Shown here piece after piece: positions 23,944-32,784 of a DNA stretch of 40,133 nucleotides (position 1 is the first letter of the stretch; every line of letters starts with the position of its first letter). The translations under genes were made by a program, and so were the position numbers. The stretch is from contig CABUHE010000018.1 of NCBI GenBank assembly GCA_902491375.1, forward strand, positions 1-40,133, written 5' to 3'. This DNA is from an uncultured Prevotella sp. GTDB taxonomy: Bacteria > Bacteroidota > Bacteroidia > Bacteroidales > Bacteroidaceae. The notes beneath the pieces are model-generated. The model was not told the DNA's origin, did no database searches, and saw only the letters and a program-made list of their open reading frames with translations.

Positions 23944-25341
23944 TCAGTTCTTGCCTGCTTTGTATGCTTTCCAAAAATCGGGTATTCCGTACCCGTAAAT
24001 ATTGTCAGGCTTGTCTGTATTGTCCGAACTTTCGCGTACAAGCCTTATAATCTCTTTTGCCGTTTTGCCCGGAAAAGCTTGCCACAGACAGGCCACCATG
24101 CCTGCAATCACTGGTGTCGAGAACGATGTGCCTACGTCTTTTATTATAGTGCCACGTCCTGTAATTACTGCCGTCGGACTGCCAAGAGCCATTACGTCTG
24201 GCTTTATTCTGTCGTCGGATGTAGGCCCAATGCTGCTGAATGATGCGTTGCGTCGGTCGGGAGTTACTGCTCCTACCGTTATTATATCAGAGGCATCGGC
24301 TGGTACGTTTATTTTCTTCCACGATGCCATGCCGTCGTTGCCTGCGCTGTTTACAAGTATTATTCCTTTGTCGGCAAGCATCGAGGCCGTACGCGATATC
24401 AGCGCAGTGCGTCCGTCAAGTTGTGCGTATGTGTAATTGTCGGCCGGATTGTCAAAGGAATGAAAGCCCAGTGAACTGCTTATAATGTCGACTCCTACGC
24501 TGTCGGCAAACTCTGCCGCTTCTGCCCAGTAGTCTTCTTCAGCCAGACTCTCCGTCTGATTGTCCTCACAGCGCAGCAGCCAGTAGTCAGCTTCTGGTGC
24601 AGTGCCGACAAAAGTACCTGGCACATTGACTGCCATGACTGACAATACCTTTGTGCCATGGTCCATTTCCTTGAAAACGTTGCTTGAGCGTGGCACGACG
24701 AAGTCTCTTACACCAATTACGTTTGCTTCTTTCATGCAGGGTATTAGGTCTGTGTTCATGAAACCTCCGTCAAGCACAGCTATTGTCATTCCGCGTCCGC
24801 GGTAGCCGTGTCTGTGCAGATAGTCGCCGCTTATCATTCTTATCTGTTCAAACGCTACGCCGTATCTGTTTTGTCCTATTGTGTCCCAGCGGTTGAATTC
24901 TGTATGGTATCTCACCCTTCGCAGTGCAGGATTGATAGAGTCGGGCGATGTCCATACCTTCTTTATCTCCTTGACACATTTCAGCAGGGCAACGCTTTTC
25001 AGCAGTCCGAGTTCGTGGCCGCGTATCAGAACAGAGTTGTTCCATTTACTGTGGCTTACTACTTCTGCGCCTGTCGAGCGTATTTCGTTGACATAAGCAG
25101 GATTGATAGGCAGGTCGGTCGAGTCTATGCTGAGATGCTGGCGCTTGCGCCTTACTATGGCTTTTGCTGATAAGAAATCGTGGGGATGGCTTAGAGTGAA
25201 AGGCGTCCCGTGTTTGTCTTTCAGTATGACGCGATACATATAGGTCTTTCCTCCGGGATATTTCACCTTATTGTTTGTTGCGCCGATACATGCCACAACG
25301 GCAAAAAAGATAAACAGAATTATTGATATTGACCGTTTCAT
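23944..25341 (-). CDS. S8 family serine peptidase (subtilase)
   Basis: The 465-residue protease carries the full triad: D191 in AVLDGG, H228 in DHGTKV and S406 in GTSFSTP, with the oxyanion block NSAGND near 332-336. The N-terminus is hydrophobic and contains AVVAC (residue 18 Cys), which could be a lipobox, so it may be a lipoprotein facing the periplasm or surface. Residues about 30-140 look like an inhibitor-type prodomain. It precedes xseA and xseB, probably in one operon though the functions are unrelated. Its promoter (25366-25396) is the proximal unit of the tandem repeat. Confidence 0.9.
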   Translation of the reverse strand: MKRSISIILFIFFAVVACIGATNNKVKYPGGKTYMYRVILKDKHGTPFTLSHPHDFLSAKAIVRRKRQHLSIDSTDLPINPAYVNEIRSTGAEVVSHSKWNNSVLIRGHELGLLKSVALLKCVKEIKKVWTSPDSINPALRRVRYHTEFNRWDTIGQNRYGVAFEQIRMISGDYLHRHGYRGRGMTIAVLDGGFMNTDLIPCMKEANVIGVRDFVVPRSSNVFKEMDHGTKVLSVMAVNVPGTFVGTAPEADYWLLRCEDNQTESLAEEDYWAEAAEFADSVGVDIISSSLGFHSFDNPADNYTYAQLDGRTALISRTASMLADKGIILVNSAGNDGMASWKKINVPADASDIITVGAVTPDRRNASFSSIGPTSDDRIKPDVMALGSPTAVITGRGTIIKDVGTSFSTPVIAGMVACLWQAFPGKTAKEIIRLVRESSDNTDKPDNIYGYGIPDFWKAYKAGKN

Positions 25342-25365
25342 CTAAGACCTTTAATTTTTAATTTG

Positions 25366-25396
25366 CAAAGATATAGAAAGGCGAGTGAAGAAACAA
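25366..25396 (-). promoter_or_regulatory. Promoter of the subtilase-xseAB operon
   Basis: TATCTTTG on the minus strand (25366-25373) and TTG 20 bases upstream (25394-25396), followed closely by the start codon at 25341. The upstream part belongs to a repeated unit (see 25366-25550). Confidence 0.75.
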
Positions 25397-25550
25397 ACGA
25401 AAAACAAAGTTTTTCAGTTTGGTTATTCCGAGCCGCCTCCTATCTTATTCAAAGATAAGTGAAAGGCGAGTGCAATACAAAATAAAACTTTTTTAATTTT
25501 TATAGCCGAGCCGCATCTTATCTTATTCAGAGATAAGCAAACTCGCCCGA
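25366..25550 (-). repeat. Three tandem promoter-like/hairpin units
   Basis: Units spaced 84 and 78 bases apart each bear a -7-like site: 25366-25373 (TATCTTTG), 25450-25457 (TATCTTTG) and 25528-25535 (TATCTCTG, decayed). The second also keeps TTG at 20 bases (25478-25480). The first two units share GCGAGTG beside the -7 site. CCGAGCCGC occurs twice. The two distal units also contain an inverted repeat, CTTATCT..AGATAAG in the last, nested in CGAG..CTCG. All point towards the subtilase gene. Confidence 0.7.
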
Positions 25551-25621
25551 TTTCGGATGGATTAAGGAAGAATAATGTAAACTATTGGCTTTTCCACATT
25601 ACAAGGATGTGAACTTCCTGT

Positions 25622-26566
25622 TCAACGAATCAGAAAGTCATAGAAAGGAGTGTAGAGTCGGTCGTTCACCTCTAGATAGAGATAATTGTTCTTGAAGTCA
25701 TAGAGTTGGTTGAAACGTTGCAGGAAGTTGTTGCCCAACACGCCGTCCATAGCGTCACTGGCCTGTACACCTGTTGTCACCGTAGAAAAGGCACCGGGTA
25801 TGCGAGGCAAAGTCAGTGAATCTCCCAGTGTTACCGAATCGAAGTACACATTCTGAAGTTCATCGCCGTCCTTCACCGTACCGGCTATGCGCGAGATGGC
25901 AAATGGTTTCTGTGTGCCCAGCAGGCCGTTGCGACGGACGAAAGGTGTATTGAGATCGAACACACGGTCGGAACCGGTATCCACCTCTACCGACACCAGA
26001 TAATCCACTCCGCCGACACGCACGCCGACCGGAACGACCGGCACTCCCAGACGATAGCCCATCTTCAGCCTGACAGCCTTGTCCGATGCCGCCTTCTGCC
26101 CGTCGCCCAATTCATACAGAAAGATGGATTTCCGCCGATAATCAATACGGACATCAAAGTTCCTCAGGTAAGACAGCCCCAGCACACCGTCCCAAGCATC
26201 GGGCGGATAAGGAATAGCTATCAGTTTCAATCCGGAAATGGCCCGGCTGCCCATCCTCACCACCTGAGATGACTCTGTGGAAGGAATGGTTTCCACCGAA
26301 TTGGCGCTATTGTTCTCCACACTTCCCGTAAAGGCAGCCAGCCCTTCGGTGCGCGGCGAATTGGAATTGAGTATCACATCCGTCGCTCCCGTGTCCAGCA
26401 GAAAGCGCAGGGGGCGGTCGTCCTGCCCGTTGATATAGACTGTCACATACAGACGGTTGTCGGCACCCAGTTCGAAAGGTATCGTGTCGACCGGAATTAC
26501 TTCTGCCCGGGCCGACAGACTCAACAGACAGAGGAAGCATATGCTCAGCAAAGATATTTTCTTCAT
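25622..26566 (-). CDS. Secreted retropepsin-like aspartic protease
   Basis: The 314-residue protein has a signal peptide (about 1-21, ending SARA) and two retropepsin-type halves. The first holds FLLDTGATDVIL (D58) with the flap and WDGVLGLSYL; the second holds VEVDTGSDRVFDL (D196) with MDGVLGNNFLQRF. Two DTG motifs in one chain give a single-chain two-lobed aspartic protease, acting in the periplasm or at the surface. Start 26566 is chosen because the -7 element is at 26597-26604. Its substrate is unknown. It lies alone between repeat array C and the promoter-like repeats. Confidence 0.85.
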   Translation of the reverse strand: MKKISLLSICFLCLLSLSARAEVIPVDTIPFELGADNRLYVTVYINGQDDRPLRFLLDTGATDVILNSNSPRTEGLAAFTGSVENNSANSVETIPSTESSQVVRMGSRAISGLKLIAIPYPPDAWDGVLGLSYLRNFDVRIDYRRKSIFLYELGDGQKAASDKAVRLKMGYRLGVPVVPVGVRVGGVDYLVSVEVDTGSDRVFDLNTPFVRRNGLLGTQKPFAISRIAGTVKDGDELQNVYFDSVTLGDSLTLPRIPGAFSTVTTGVQASDAMDGVLGNNFLQRFNQLYDFKNNYLYLEVNDRLYTPFYDFLIR

Positions 26567-26596
26567 ATTCTTAATTCTTTCAAAAGTTCGGTCCAG

Positions 26597-26604
26597 CAAA
26601 GATA
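26597..26604 (-). promoter_or_regulatory. Promoter -7 element of the aspartic protease gene
   Basis: TATCTTTG on the minus strand, 30 bases before the start codon at 26566. No matching TTG was found upstream. Confidence 0.55.
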
Positions 26605-26724
26605 CAGTTTTTATTTTTTTATTCGGCCTTTTCAGAAAGAAATGTTATCATTTGCAAATGAGATAATGAGTTGTTTGAAAGCATGAGAAATTATTTTTTA
26701 TACCTCAGTTTTGTGCGTTTTTCA

Positions 26725-26812
26725 AAAGGTGCTCTATTACGTTACAAAAGGGCATCTTTTATGCTTTAAAAGAGCATCTTTCAGAGCATGAAACAGGCTC
26801 TTTTATAAAGCG
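26725..26812. repeat. 22-base periodic array, copy C (4 units)
   Basis: Units begin at 26725, 26747, 26769 and 26791, exactly 22 bases apart. They read AAAGGTGCTCTATT, AAAGGGCATCTTTT, AAAGAGCATCTTTC and AAACAGGCTCTTTT at their starts. It sits between the aspartic protease promoter and the fecR terminator. Confidence 0.75.
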
Positions 26813-26835
26813 GTAGAAATTTATCGTAAAAAATA

Positions 26836-26885
26836 ATAAGGTCTCATGCTTAATGGCGTTTGGCTGTTAAGACATGAAACCTTAT
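26836..26885 (-). terminator. Terminator of the sigma/fecR unit
   Basis: The minus strand reads ATAAGGTTTCATG..CTTAA, pairing with TTAAG.CATGAGACCTTAT, followed by TATTTTTTACG. It lies about 87 bases past the fecR stop. Confidence 0.75.
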
Positions 26886-26971
26886 AATCTTTCTTGCTTT
26901 TATTCCCGTAGTGTCGTGCTGTAATCGGCAGACTTATGCCGCATTGTATGACTGATAACGTTTGGCGGTTT

Positions 26972-27967
26972 TCAGTTATTACGGTATTGCTCAATGTTGA
27001 TGCGTCCGTCTGAATATCTGAATTTTGCCACTCCGAGGTCGTTAAGTGCCTGCATGACATCTTTAAGCGGAACCGTGCGCGGGAAGTTGAAGTGTACACG
27101 GAGAGACAGCAGACGGGCTGAATGGAAGGCTATGCTTACGTTATACCATGAGCCTATGTCGTTCATAACCTCATCGAGCCGTGAGTCGTCAAAACAGAAC
27201 TGGCCGTGTGTCCATCCTCCGGCAGCCGTTATGTCAGCCTTGCTGACCTTTATATAACCGTCCTTATCAACAACAGCACGCTGTCCGGGGCGCAACATCT
27301 TGTCGCCTGAAGACTTGCTGCTGCCTACGCTTACACGGCCTTTCAGCAGTACAACAGAGCTTGTGCTGCCACGATAGGAACGGACGTAGAACTCCGTTCC
27401 GAGAACCTTTGTGGCCATTTTTTCGCTCTTTACGATAAAAGGCTTGTGGGCGTTATGCGTTACGCTGAAGCGCGCCTGACCTGTAAGCTCCACTTCTCTG
27501 ACGTCGCCGCTGCCGAAGTCTGCCGCATATTTGAGTATTGACCCGGAGCCTAACACAACCTGTGTGCCGTCAGGCAAAACCACGTCAGACGTTGTGGCTG
27601 ACGGTGTGCGGATAACTATATGGCTGCCGTCGGCGGTGCGCAGCGTATGAGAAGGAAGTTCGGCTGTGGCAAAAGTCTCGATAATGCCGCCGTTATTGCC
27701 TGTCTTGCTCCACGGAAACAGTAACAGCACAACAGCTACGGCAGCAGCAGCCGATAGGGCGATAAGGGTACGCCGCAGTGTAACGCTGCGCCTGCTGTCA
27801 GCTTTATGACGCTCGTCAAACTTATTCCATGCCGCCCGTGTCTCTTCCTCATCGGGCATGTCGCCGAGAGCTTCGCCCAGAATCATCAGCAGACGCTCGT
27901 CGTCAGCACTGTTGGTACGGCCGTTATTGTCAGCCATATCGGTATGTATTGTCTTGTCGTCCGTCAT
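26972..27967 (-). CDS. FecR family anti-sigma factor
   Basis: The 331-residue protein has a cytoplasmic N-terminus of about 65 residues, one membrane helix (LIALSAAAAVAVVLLLF) and a periplasmic FecR domain (VVLPDGTQVVLGSGSILKYAADF, FIVKSEKMATKVLGTEFYV), ending in the STN-like DUF4974 domain (FDDSRLDEVMNDIGSWYNV). It should hold the ECF sigma factor encoded just upstream, with which it overlaps by four bases (27964-27967), and release it when the outer-membrane receptor signals. Confidence 0.92.
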   Translation of the reverse strand: MTDDKTIHTDMADNNGRTNSADDERLLMILGEALGDMPDEEETRAAWNKFDERHKADSRRSVTLRRTLIALSAAAAVAVVLLLFPWSKTGNNGGIIETFATAELPSHTLRTADGSHIVIRTPSATTSDVVLPDGTQVVLGSGSILKYAADFGSGDVREVELTGQARFSVTHNAHKPFIVKSEKMATKVLGTEFYVRSYRGSTSSVVLLKGRVSVGSSKSSGDKMLRPGQRAVVDKDGYIKVSKADITAAGGWTHGQFCFDDSRLDEVMNDIGSWYNVSIAFHSARLLSLRVHFNFPRTVPLKDVMQALNDLGVAKFRYSDGRINIEQYRNN

Positions 27968-28485
27968 AATTCACCTCCTTTCCCTAATGTCTCGCGTAAT
28001 AGTCTGAGTGCTTTTGCTATATGTTTTTTCACTGTCGAATGACTGATTCCGAGGCGTTCTGCCGCCTGCATGCGCGTATTATGCTCATAGTAGCACAGTC
28101 TTACTATGGTGCGCGTAGGCTCTTCCAGTCCGTCGGCAACGGCCTCGATACGTTCCAGCAGCCGCTCATGGTCGCGGTATCCGTTGTCGGCATCGGTCTG
28201 TGTCGCCTTAGTCAGCTCTTCAACTGCACGGCTCTCGGTCTTTATCCGTCTAAGTCTGCTCAGACAGCCGTTGCGCACACACATGTATAGCCACGCCCCA
28301 CGGTCGGCCGGACGCAGGCTTTCGAAGCGTGCCCAGGCCTTCTCCATGACATCAGCTACAACGTCGCGCCCCTCGTCGGCATCGCCCGTAAGCTGTACGG
28401 CAAATCTTACCAGCTTTGGATAATACTCGCAGTACATACGCCTGAAATCGTCTTTATTTTTGTTTTTAAACAACATATTCACCAT
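27964..28485 (-). CDS. ECF RNA polymerase sigma factor
   Basis: The 173-residue protein has sigma region 2 (FRRMYCEYYPKLVRFAVQL, then DVVADVMEKAWARF) and region 4 (RIVRLCYYEHNTRMQAAERLGISHSTVKKHIAKAL). It belongs to the Bacteroidota FecI-like ECF group. It precedes the fecR gene and follows the receptor gene by 92 bases with its own -7 element at 28549. Its likely target is the promoter of the receptor at 31160, which lacks the vegetative consensus. Confidence 0.92.
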   Translation of the reverse strand: MVNMLFKNKNKDDFRRMYCEYYPKLVRFAVQLTGDADEGRDVVADVMEKAWARFESLRPADRGAWLYMCVRNGCLSRLRRIKTESRAVEELTKATQTDADNGYRDHERLLERIEAVADGLEEPTRTIVRLCYYEHNTRMQAAERLGISHSTVKKHIAKALRLLRETLGKGGEL

Positions 28486-28548
28486 TATATTAGCTTTATG
28501 GTTGAGCCGGATATAAAACTCTGGCTCGAAACAAAAGCATTAACGGTG

Positions 28549-28556
28549 CAAAGATA
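28549..28556 (-). promoter_or_regulatory. Promoter -7 element of the sigma/fecR unit
   Basis: TATCTTTG on the minus strand, 64 bases before the sigma start and between it and the receptor stop. It would give sigma and fecR a supply independent of the receptor. Confidence 0.5.
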
Positions 28557-28577
28557 AACATTATTTATATTAACAGA

Positions 28578-31160
28578 TTATTTGAGTCGGTCTTTCTCGC
28601 TTTGTCCGGCTCCCTTGCCCTTATATTTTGTCTTGGTGGCATTGAACGTGTAGTTTACGCTTATGCCGATGCGTTGTGAGTCTGACCATGTACGGGAATC
28701 GTAGTAAGTCCTGTCACCGTAGCAAGTGAAGCGGTAACGCTCGGTATTGAATACGTCGTTAACCGTCAGTGACACGCGCAGCGACTTGTCCTTGAAGAAT
28801 GTCTTTACCACACGCAGTCTGACACTTCCGCTCTGCTGGTTTATGGCGTAGCTCTGTTTGGCACGCAGGCTTAAGTAGCCGTTGATATAGACTAACCAGT
28901 CGTTCTTGAAGGAGAAAGTGTTCTGTAATGTAAAATTGAATTTTGGGCGGTTCCACGAGTATGGAATGCCTAAAGAGCTGGCGTCTGATGTATACCAGTC
29001 GACTCCTGTTGTCAGTTGGGGCTGCCACACGCCGAATTTTGGAGTCAGCACGACCGCAGCTCCGTATTCTTTTGCGTATGGCAGGCTTGCCTTTGTCTCA
29101 AGTATCACGCCCGGATGCCCGGTCTCGTCATACGGTTTGAAGAACGATGTGTACATGTTGAGTGTGTAGTCGTACCATAAAGAGAAGTTTATCCATTTCC
29201 ATCCGCCGTCGAATGAGATGTAGTTATGCTTCTGCGGTACAAGCAGCGGATTGCCGCTATAGTATTCATACTTGCTGTTATAGCTTGTCGCGCTCGACAG
29301 CATGCTATAGTCCGGACTTAATTTCATAAGCCGGTAAGCCAGCGAGAAGTTCCAGTCGCCGTGGCTGTAGTCGACCGATGCCGATGGCAAGATGTCGTTG
29401 TAAGTCGGGCTTTGCTCCGCTTTCAGCACACCGGCTTCATAATATATGGTGCGCTGGTGCTCGTAACGCACTCCGATTCTTGTTTGGAAACTACCGAAAT
29501 CGTGCGTATAGTCGGCGAATGCCGAATAGTATTGCTGGCTCAAATGGTCATCGGCATTTGCCGAAAAGCCGCTCTGCGTGAAGCGGTCTTTACGGTCGGT
29601 GAATGTCTCTTCAGTACCGAAAGCCAGCTCACCGCCAAACAGCGGTGCTGTAACAACCAGCTTTGCGGCATAAAGGGAGTTGTGTACGTCGTTGTAAGAT
29701 GTGGCGTCAGTTTCGCTGTTGTTCAGTGCTTTAAATTGGTTGCTTGAACGTCCGCCGTAATAGTCGGCGTTGAAGTCTATGCCCCATTTGCCGAAAGTGC
29801 CCGTGTAATAGGCGTTGACAGAATGGTTCCATCCGTAGTCATAGATTTTGTCCGACTTGGTTTCAATATTGTCATACATTTCTCCGTCGCGCCATACATC
29901 GGTGTTACCGTTTGACGACAGGTTGCCGTCACCGAGTGTTTTGTCAAAGGCATAGCGCATACCGAACGACTGACGGCTGTCAATCTCGTAGTTGAAACCG
30001 GCTTCGCCGTTCAAGATGTTGTTTTGGGAGGTACGTTTCTCTTTTGACATTATTTTCCATGAAGGCGACGTTGTCATAATACTGAGAAGTTCTCTTTTGA
30101 AGAGATTGTTGCTTTCAGACAACGCTCCTCTCATGAAAATGTCAAGGCCTCCGGTGCGGTAGTTCAACGAGAAATTTTCCGAACCTGTGCCCCTTTGTCC
30201 CTGCGACCAGTTAACATTTGCCATACCGCTGAATCCTTGTCCTCTCAGACGGATAGTCTTGAGGCGTATCACTGCGCCGACTTCAGAAGAATAGCGTGCC
30301 CCGGGATTCATTATTATCTCTGCCTTGAGTATCTCGCTGGCCTGAAGCGTGTTAAGTTCGCTTTGGTTGTACACCTTACGTCCGTTTATGTAAATCTCCG
30401 CGTTGCCACGGCCTATTACGCTGATTTTGCCGTTTCCGCCGGTAACAAACGGCAAATAGCTTAGAAGGTCGGCTGCCGAGCCTGTCATGGAGAGCGTTGA
30501 GCCGGCCACGTTTGCCGTTATTGTGCTGCCTTTACGCTCAATCATAGGGCGCGACGGATTAACCTCTACGCCTTTAAGCATAATGGCGTCGGGCTTTAGG
30601 GTTATTCTGTTGTCTGTACGGCAAGGCACGGTTACGGTTGAATAGCCTACGTAAGATATTTTGAGCAGACTGCTACGGCGTGGCATTGAAGGCAGAGCAA
30701 ATGTGCCGTCGGCAGCCGTAACGCATCCTGCAATGTACGACTTGTCGTCGGCTGCCAGCATAACCACGTTGGCGTAAGCCAGCGGTGAGCCTTTCTGGTC
30801 AGTCACTTTGCCGTGTACCTTGACGCTGCGCTGGCGTGCCTCGCTGTATTGCACAACGAAATAGGCGTCGCGCTCGATAAACGCAAACGGCTTGTCGCTT
30901 AGTATTATGGCAAGAGCTTCAGCCTGCGTCTTGTTCACAATGGCTGCCGTTACTTTAAAACGTTCGGTCTCCTTATATGTGAACAAGATGCTTTTTCCTC
31001 CTGCTTTCTCAAGCCGTTTCAGTGCTGACGGCAGCGGCTCGTCGGTGAACCGCAGTGTAAGCAGCTTTCCGCCTGTGTGTTCGGCAGCGTTTATGCTTAG
31101 GCAGAACGTTATGAGCCACAGCAGCACTGAAAGTTTTAGGTGTTCTGTTAATCTGTACAT
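28578..31160 (-). CDS. TonB-dependent outer-membrane receptor with STN domain
   Basis: The 860-residue protein has a signal peptide (about 1-25), an STN domain (LLTLRFTDEPLPSALKRLEK, to about residue 105) that would contact the FecR protein, a carboxypeptidase-regulatory-like beta domain (VHGKVTDQKGSPLAYANVVM), a plug (LPFVTGGNGKISVIGRGNAEIYINGR) and a large beta-barrel of the Bacteroidota OMP family. No SusD-like partner follows, unlike polysaccharide receptors, so a small ligand or a peptide/metal substrate is possible. It is the first gene of the receptor-sigma-FecR set. Confidence 0.9.
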   Translation of the reverse strand: MYRLTEHLKLSVLLWLITFCLSINAAEHTGGKLLTLRFTDEPLPSALKRLEKAGGKSILFTYKETERFKVTAAIVNKTQAEALAIILSDKPFAFIERDAYFVVQYSEARQRSVKVHGKVTDQKGSPLAYANVVMLAADDKSYIAGCVTAADGTFALPSMPRRSSLLKISYVGYSTVTVPCRTDNRITLKPDAIMLKGVEVNPSRPMIERKGSTITANVAGSTLSMTGSAADLLSYLPFVTGGNGKISVIGRGNAEIYINGRKVYNQSELNTLQASEILKAEIIMNPGARYSSEVGAVIRLKTIRLRGQGFSGMANVNWSQGQRGTGSENFSLNYRTGGLDIFMRGALSESNNLFKRELLSIMTTSPSWKIMSKEKRTSQNNILNGEAGFNYEIDSRQSFGMRYAFDKTLGDGNLSSNGNTDVWRDGEMYDNIETKSDKIYDYGWNHSVNAYYTGTFGKWGIDFNADYYGGRSSNQFKALNNSETDATSYNDVHNSLYAAKLVVTAPLFGGELAFGTEETFTDRKDRFTQSGFSANADDHLSQQYYSAFADYTHDFGSFQTRIGVRYEHQRTIYYEAGVLKAEQSPTYNDILPSASVDYSHGDWNFSLAYRLMKLSPDYSMLSSATSYNSKYEYYSGNPLLVPQKHNYISFDGGWKWINFSLWYDYTLNMYTSFFKPYDETGHPGVILETKASLPYAKEYGAAVVLTPKFGVWQPQLTTGVDWYTSDASSLGIPYSWNRPKFNFTLQNTFSFKNDWLVYINGYLSLRAKQSYAINQQSGSVRLRVVKTFFKDKSLRVSLTVNDVFNTERYRFTCYGDRTYYDSRTWSDSQRIGISVNYTFNATKTKYKGKGAGQSEKDRLK

Positions 31161-31905
31161 AGGCTTTTTTTATCTTTTCATCTATAATACTATCTAACGC
31201 CAGAAAAGGGTACGGTATTATGTGATGTTTTATCAGAATTTAACATTTTAGAGCCTTTTTATCGGTGCTTGAGCCTGAAACTGAGTCTTTACAGTTGTGC
31301 TGTCAGCAACGTGAAGTCATGAAATATTTAATCTTTTACGCAGGGTAGGGCAGTTGACCGGCTGGCGGATTATGTAAGATAAAACGAAAATCTCAATACG
31401 GTTGAGGCTCTCAGAATGGCTGTGGCCGTCATGATTCTGTGCTTTTGACAGAAAAATGAATGATTTTTGACGTTGCCGCTAATGTGCTGATATATAATGA
31501 TTTAAGAAGAATATGCAGAAAAAGGATAACTGTTGATAAAGCTGATGATGCCCTTTTGCGACGTAAAAGGATACCTTTTGTCATGTAGAAGCAGCTCTTT
31601 CATGTGTAAGAAAGGTGTCTTTTAGCATAAGAAAAACGGCTGTTTGCACACATTTTTGAGTTCTATATGTAAACTGAAGTTAATTTATAACGCATAAAGC
31701 CGTGAAGTTTTAACACGGTTTATGCCTTGATTTTCTGGTTTGAAGAAAATATTTGTCAATATATTTTATCAAGTCCTGACGTTCCGTTATGCTTCGGTAT
31801 TGACTATAAGATTGCAGTCTTATCAGACATTCTGTGTGTAAGATAAATGTAAACATCGGTGTTTCCGTGTTTCAGTAATAAAATATTTCATGCAAAAACA
31901 TAAAA
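31161..31905. other. Long intergenic region upstream of the receptor gene
   Basis: It holds array D, and a second inverted repeat GCATAAAGCCGTG/CACGGTTTATGC (31692-31725) with one bulged base that could be a weak terminator. No vegetative -7 element of the TAnnTTTG form was found near the receptor start, consistent with control by the ECF sigma factor. No gene is recognised. Confidence 0.5.
31544..31650. repeat. 22-base periodic array, copy D (about 5 units)
   Basis: Units begin at 31544, 31566, 31588, 31610 and 31632. The AAAG phase slips by one and then two bases in the last two units, so this copy is more decayed. Cores include AAAGGATACCTTTT, GAAGCAGCTCTTTC and AAAGGTGTCTTTT. It lies upstream of the receptor gene. 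Confidence 0.65.
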
Positions 31906-31946
31906 AATCAAGGGCATGTAACAGATGATGTCACACGCCCTTGATT
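31906..31946 (-). terminator. Terminator of the tonB-tatD operon
   Basis: Arms AATCAAGGGCATGT (31906-31919) and ACACGCCCTTGATT (31933-31946) pair with one wobble and are followed on the minus strand by TTTTTTATG. Confidence 0.85.
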
Positions 31947-31989
31947 CTTTATGCGTTTTAAAAATGATAATTCTGAATGTTTATAATAC

Positions 31990-32772
31990 TTACAGTTTGC
32001 CGAACACACGGTAGACATTGGCGGTTGTGGTTTCGGCAACCTCTTCTTCGCTTACGCCGTAACATTCAGCGAGACGTTTCAGCACGTACAGCGTGTATGC
32101 GCTTTCGTTGCGCTTGCCGCGCATGGGCACAGGAGCCATGTATGGCGAGTCGGTTTCAAGTACGATGCGTCCGAGCGGTACGGCAGCTGGCAGTGTCTCA
32201 GGCAGGTGCGACTTCTTAAACGTAAGCACGCCGCCTATGCCGAGTACGAAGTTGTCAAACTGCAACAGTTCGGCAGCCTCTTTCTCATTGCCGGTGAAGC
32301 AGTGGAACACTCCTCCGGGCAGTTCGTTCTTGTATCGGCGCATCATGTTCACCATTTCATTCTGTCCTTTACGGCAGTGAATCATCAGTGGCAGACGGTA
32401 TTCTATCGACCACTGCACCTGACGCTCGAAGGCCTCAAGCTGTTCATGCTCGAACTCACGGCTCCAATAATAGTCAAGTCCTACTTCGCCTATTGCGATA
32501 AACGGATGTTCCGGCTGGTCGAGACGCTGGCGCATCTTGTCGAGTACTTCGCTCCAGTCGGCCTTTACCTCTTCTGGATGAAGACCTATCATAGGGTAGG
32601 CGTAGCCGGGGTAACGGCTGCAAGTGGCGAGTACAGTGTCGACAGAAGGCAGGTCGATGGCCGGGATGAAAACTTTGCCTACGCCTGCTTCCTTGGCGCG
32701 TGAGATTACATCGTCACGGTCTTCGTCAAACTCTTTGCCGTCAAGATGTGTGTGTGTGTCGATGAAATACAT
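31990..32772 (-). CDS. tatD: TatD family metal-dependent hydrolase
   Basis: The 260-residue TIM-barrel protein carries the TatD metal ligands: DTHTHLD (5-11), GEVGLDYY, MIHCRKG, FHCFTG and ETDSPYMAP. Members act as DNases or RNA exonucleases with two metal ions in the cytoplasm. It is the last gene of the tonB-polyprenyl synthase-hypothetical-tatD unit, 12 bases after the hypothetical gene. Confidence 0.93.
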   Translation of the reverse strand: MYFIDTHTHLDGKEFDEDRDDVISRAKEAGVGKVFIPAIDLPSVDTVLATCSRYPGYAYPMIGLHPEEVKADWSEVLDKMRQRLDQPEHPFIAIGEVGLDYYWSREFEHEQLEAFERQVQWSIEYRLPLMIHCRKGQNEMVNMMRRYKNELPGGVFHCFTGNEKEAAELLQFDNFVLGIGGVLTFKKSHLPETLPAAVPLGRIVLETDSPYMAPVPMRGKRNESAYTLYVLKRLAECYGVSEEEVAETTTANVYRVFGKL

Positions 32773-32784
32773 TTCTGTGCTTTA

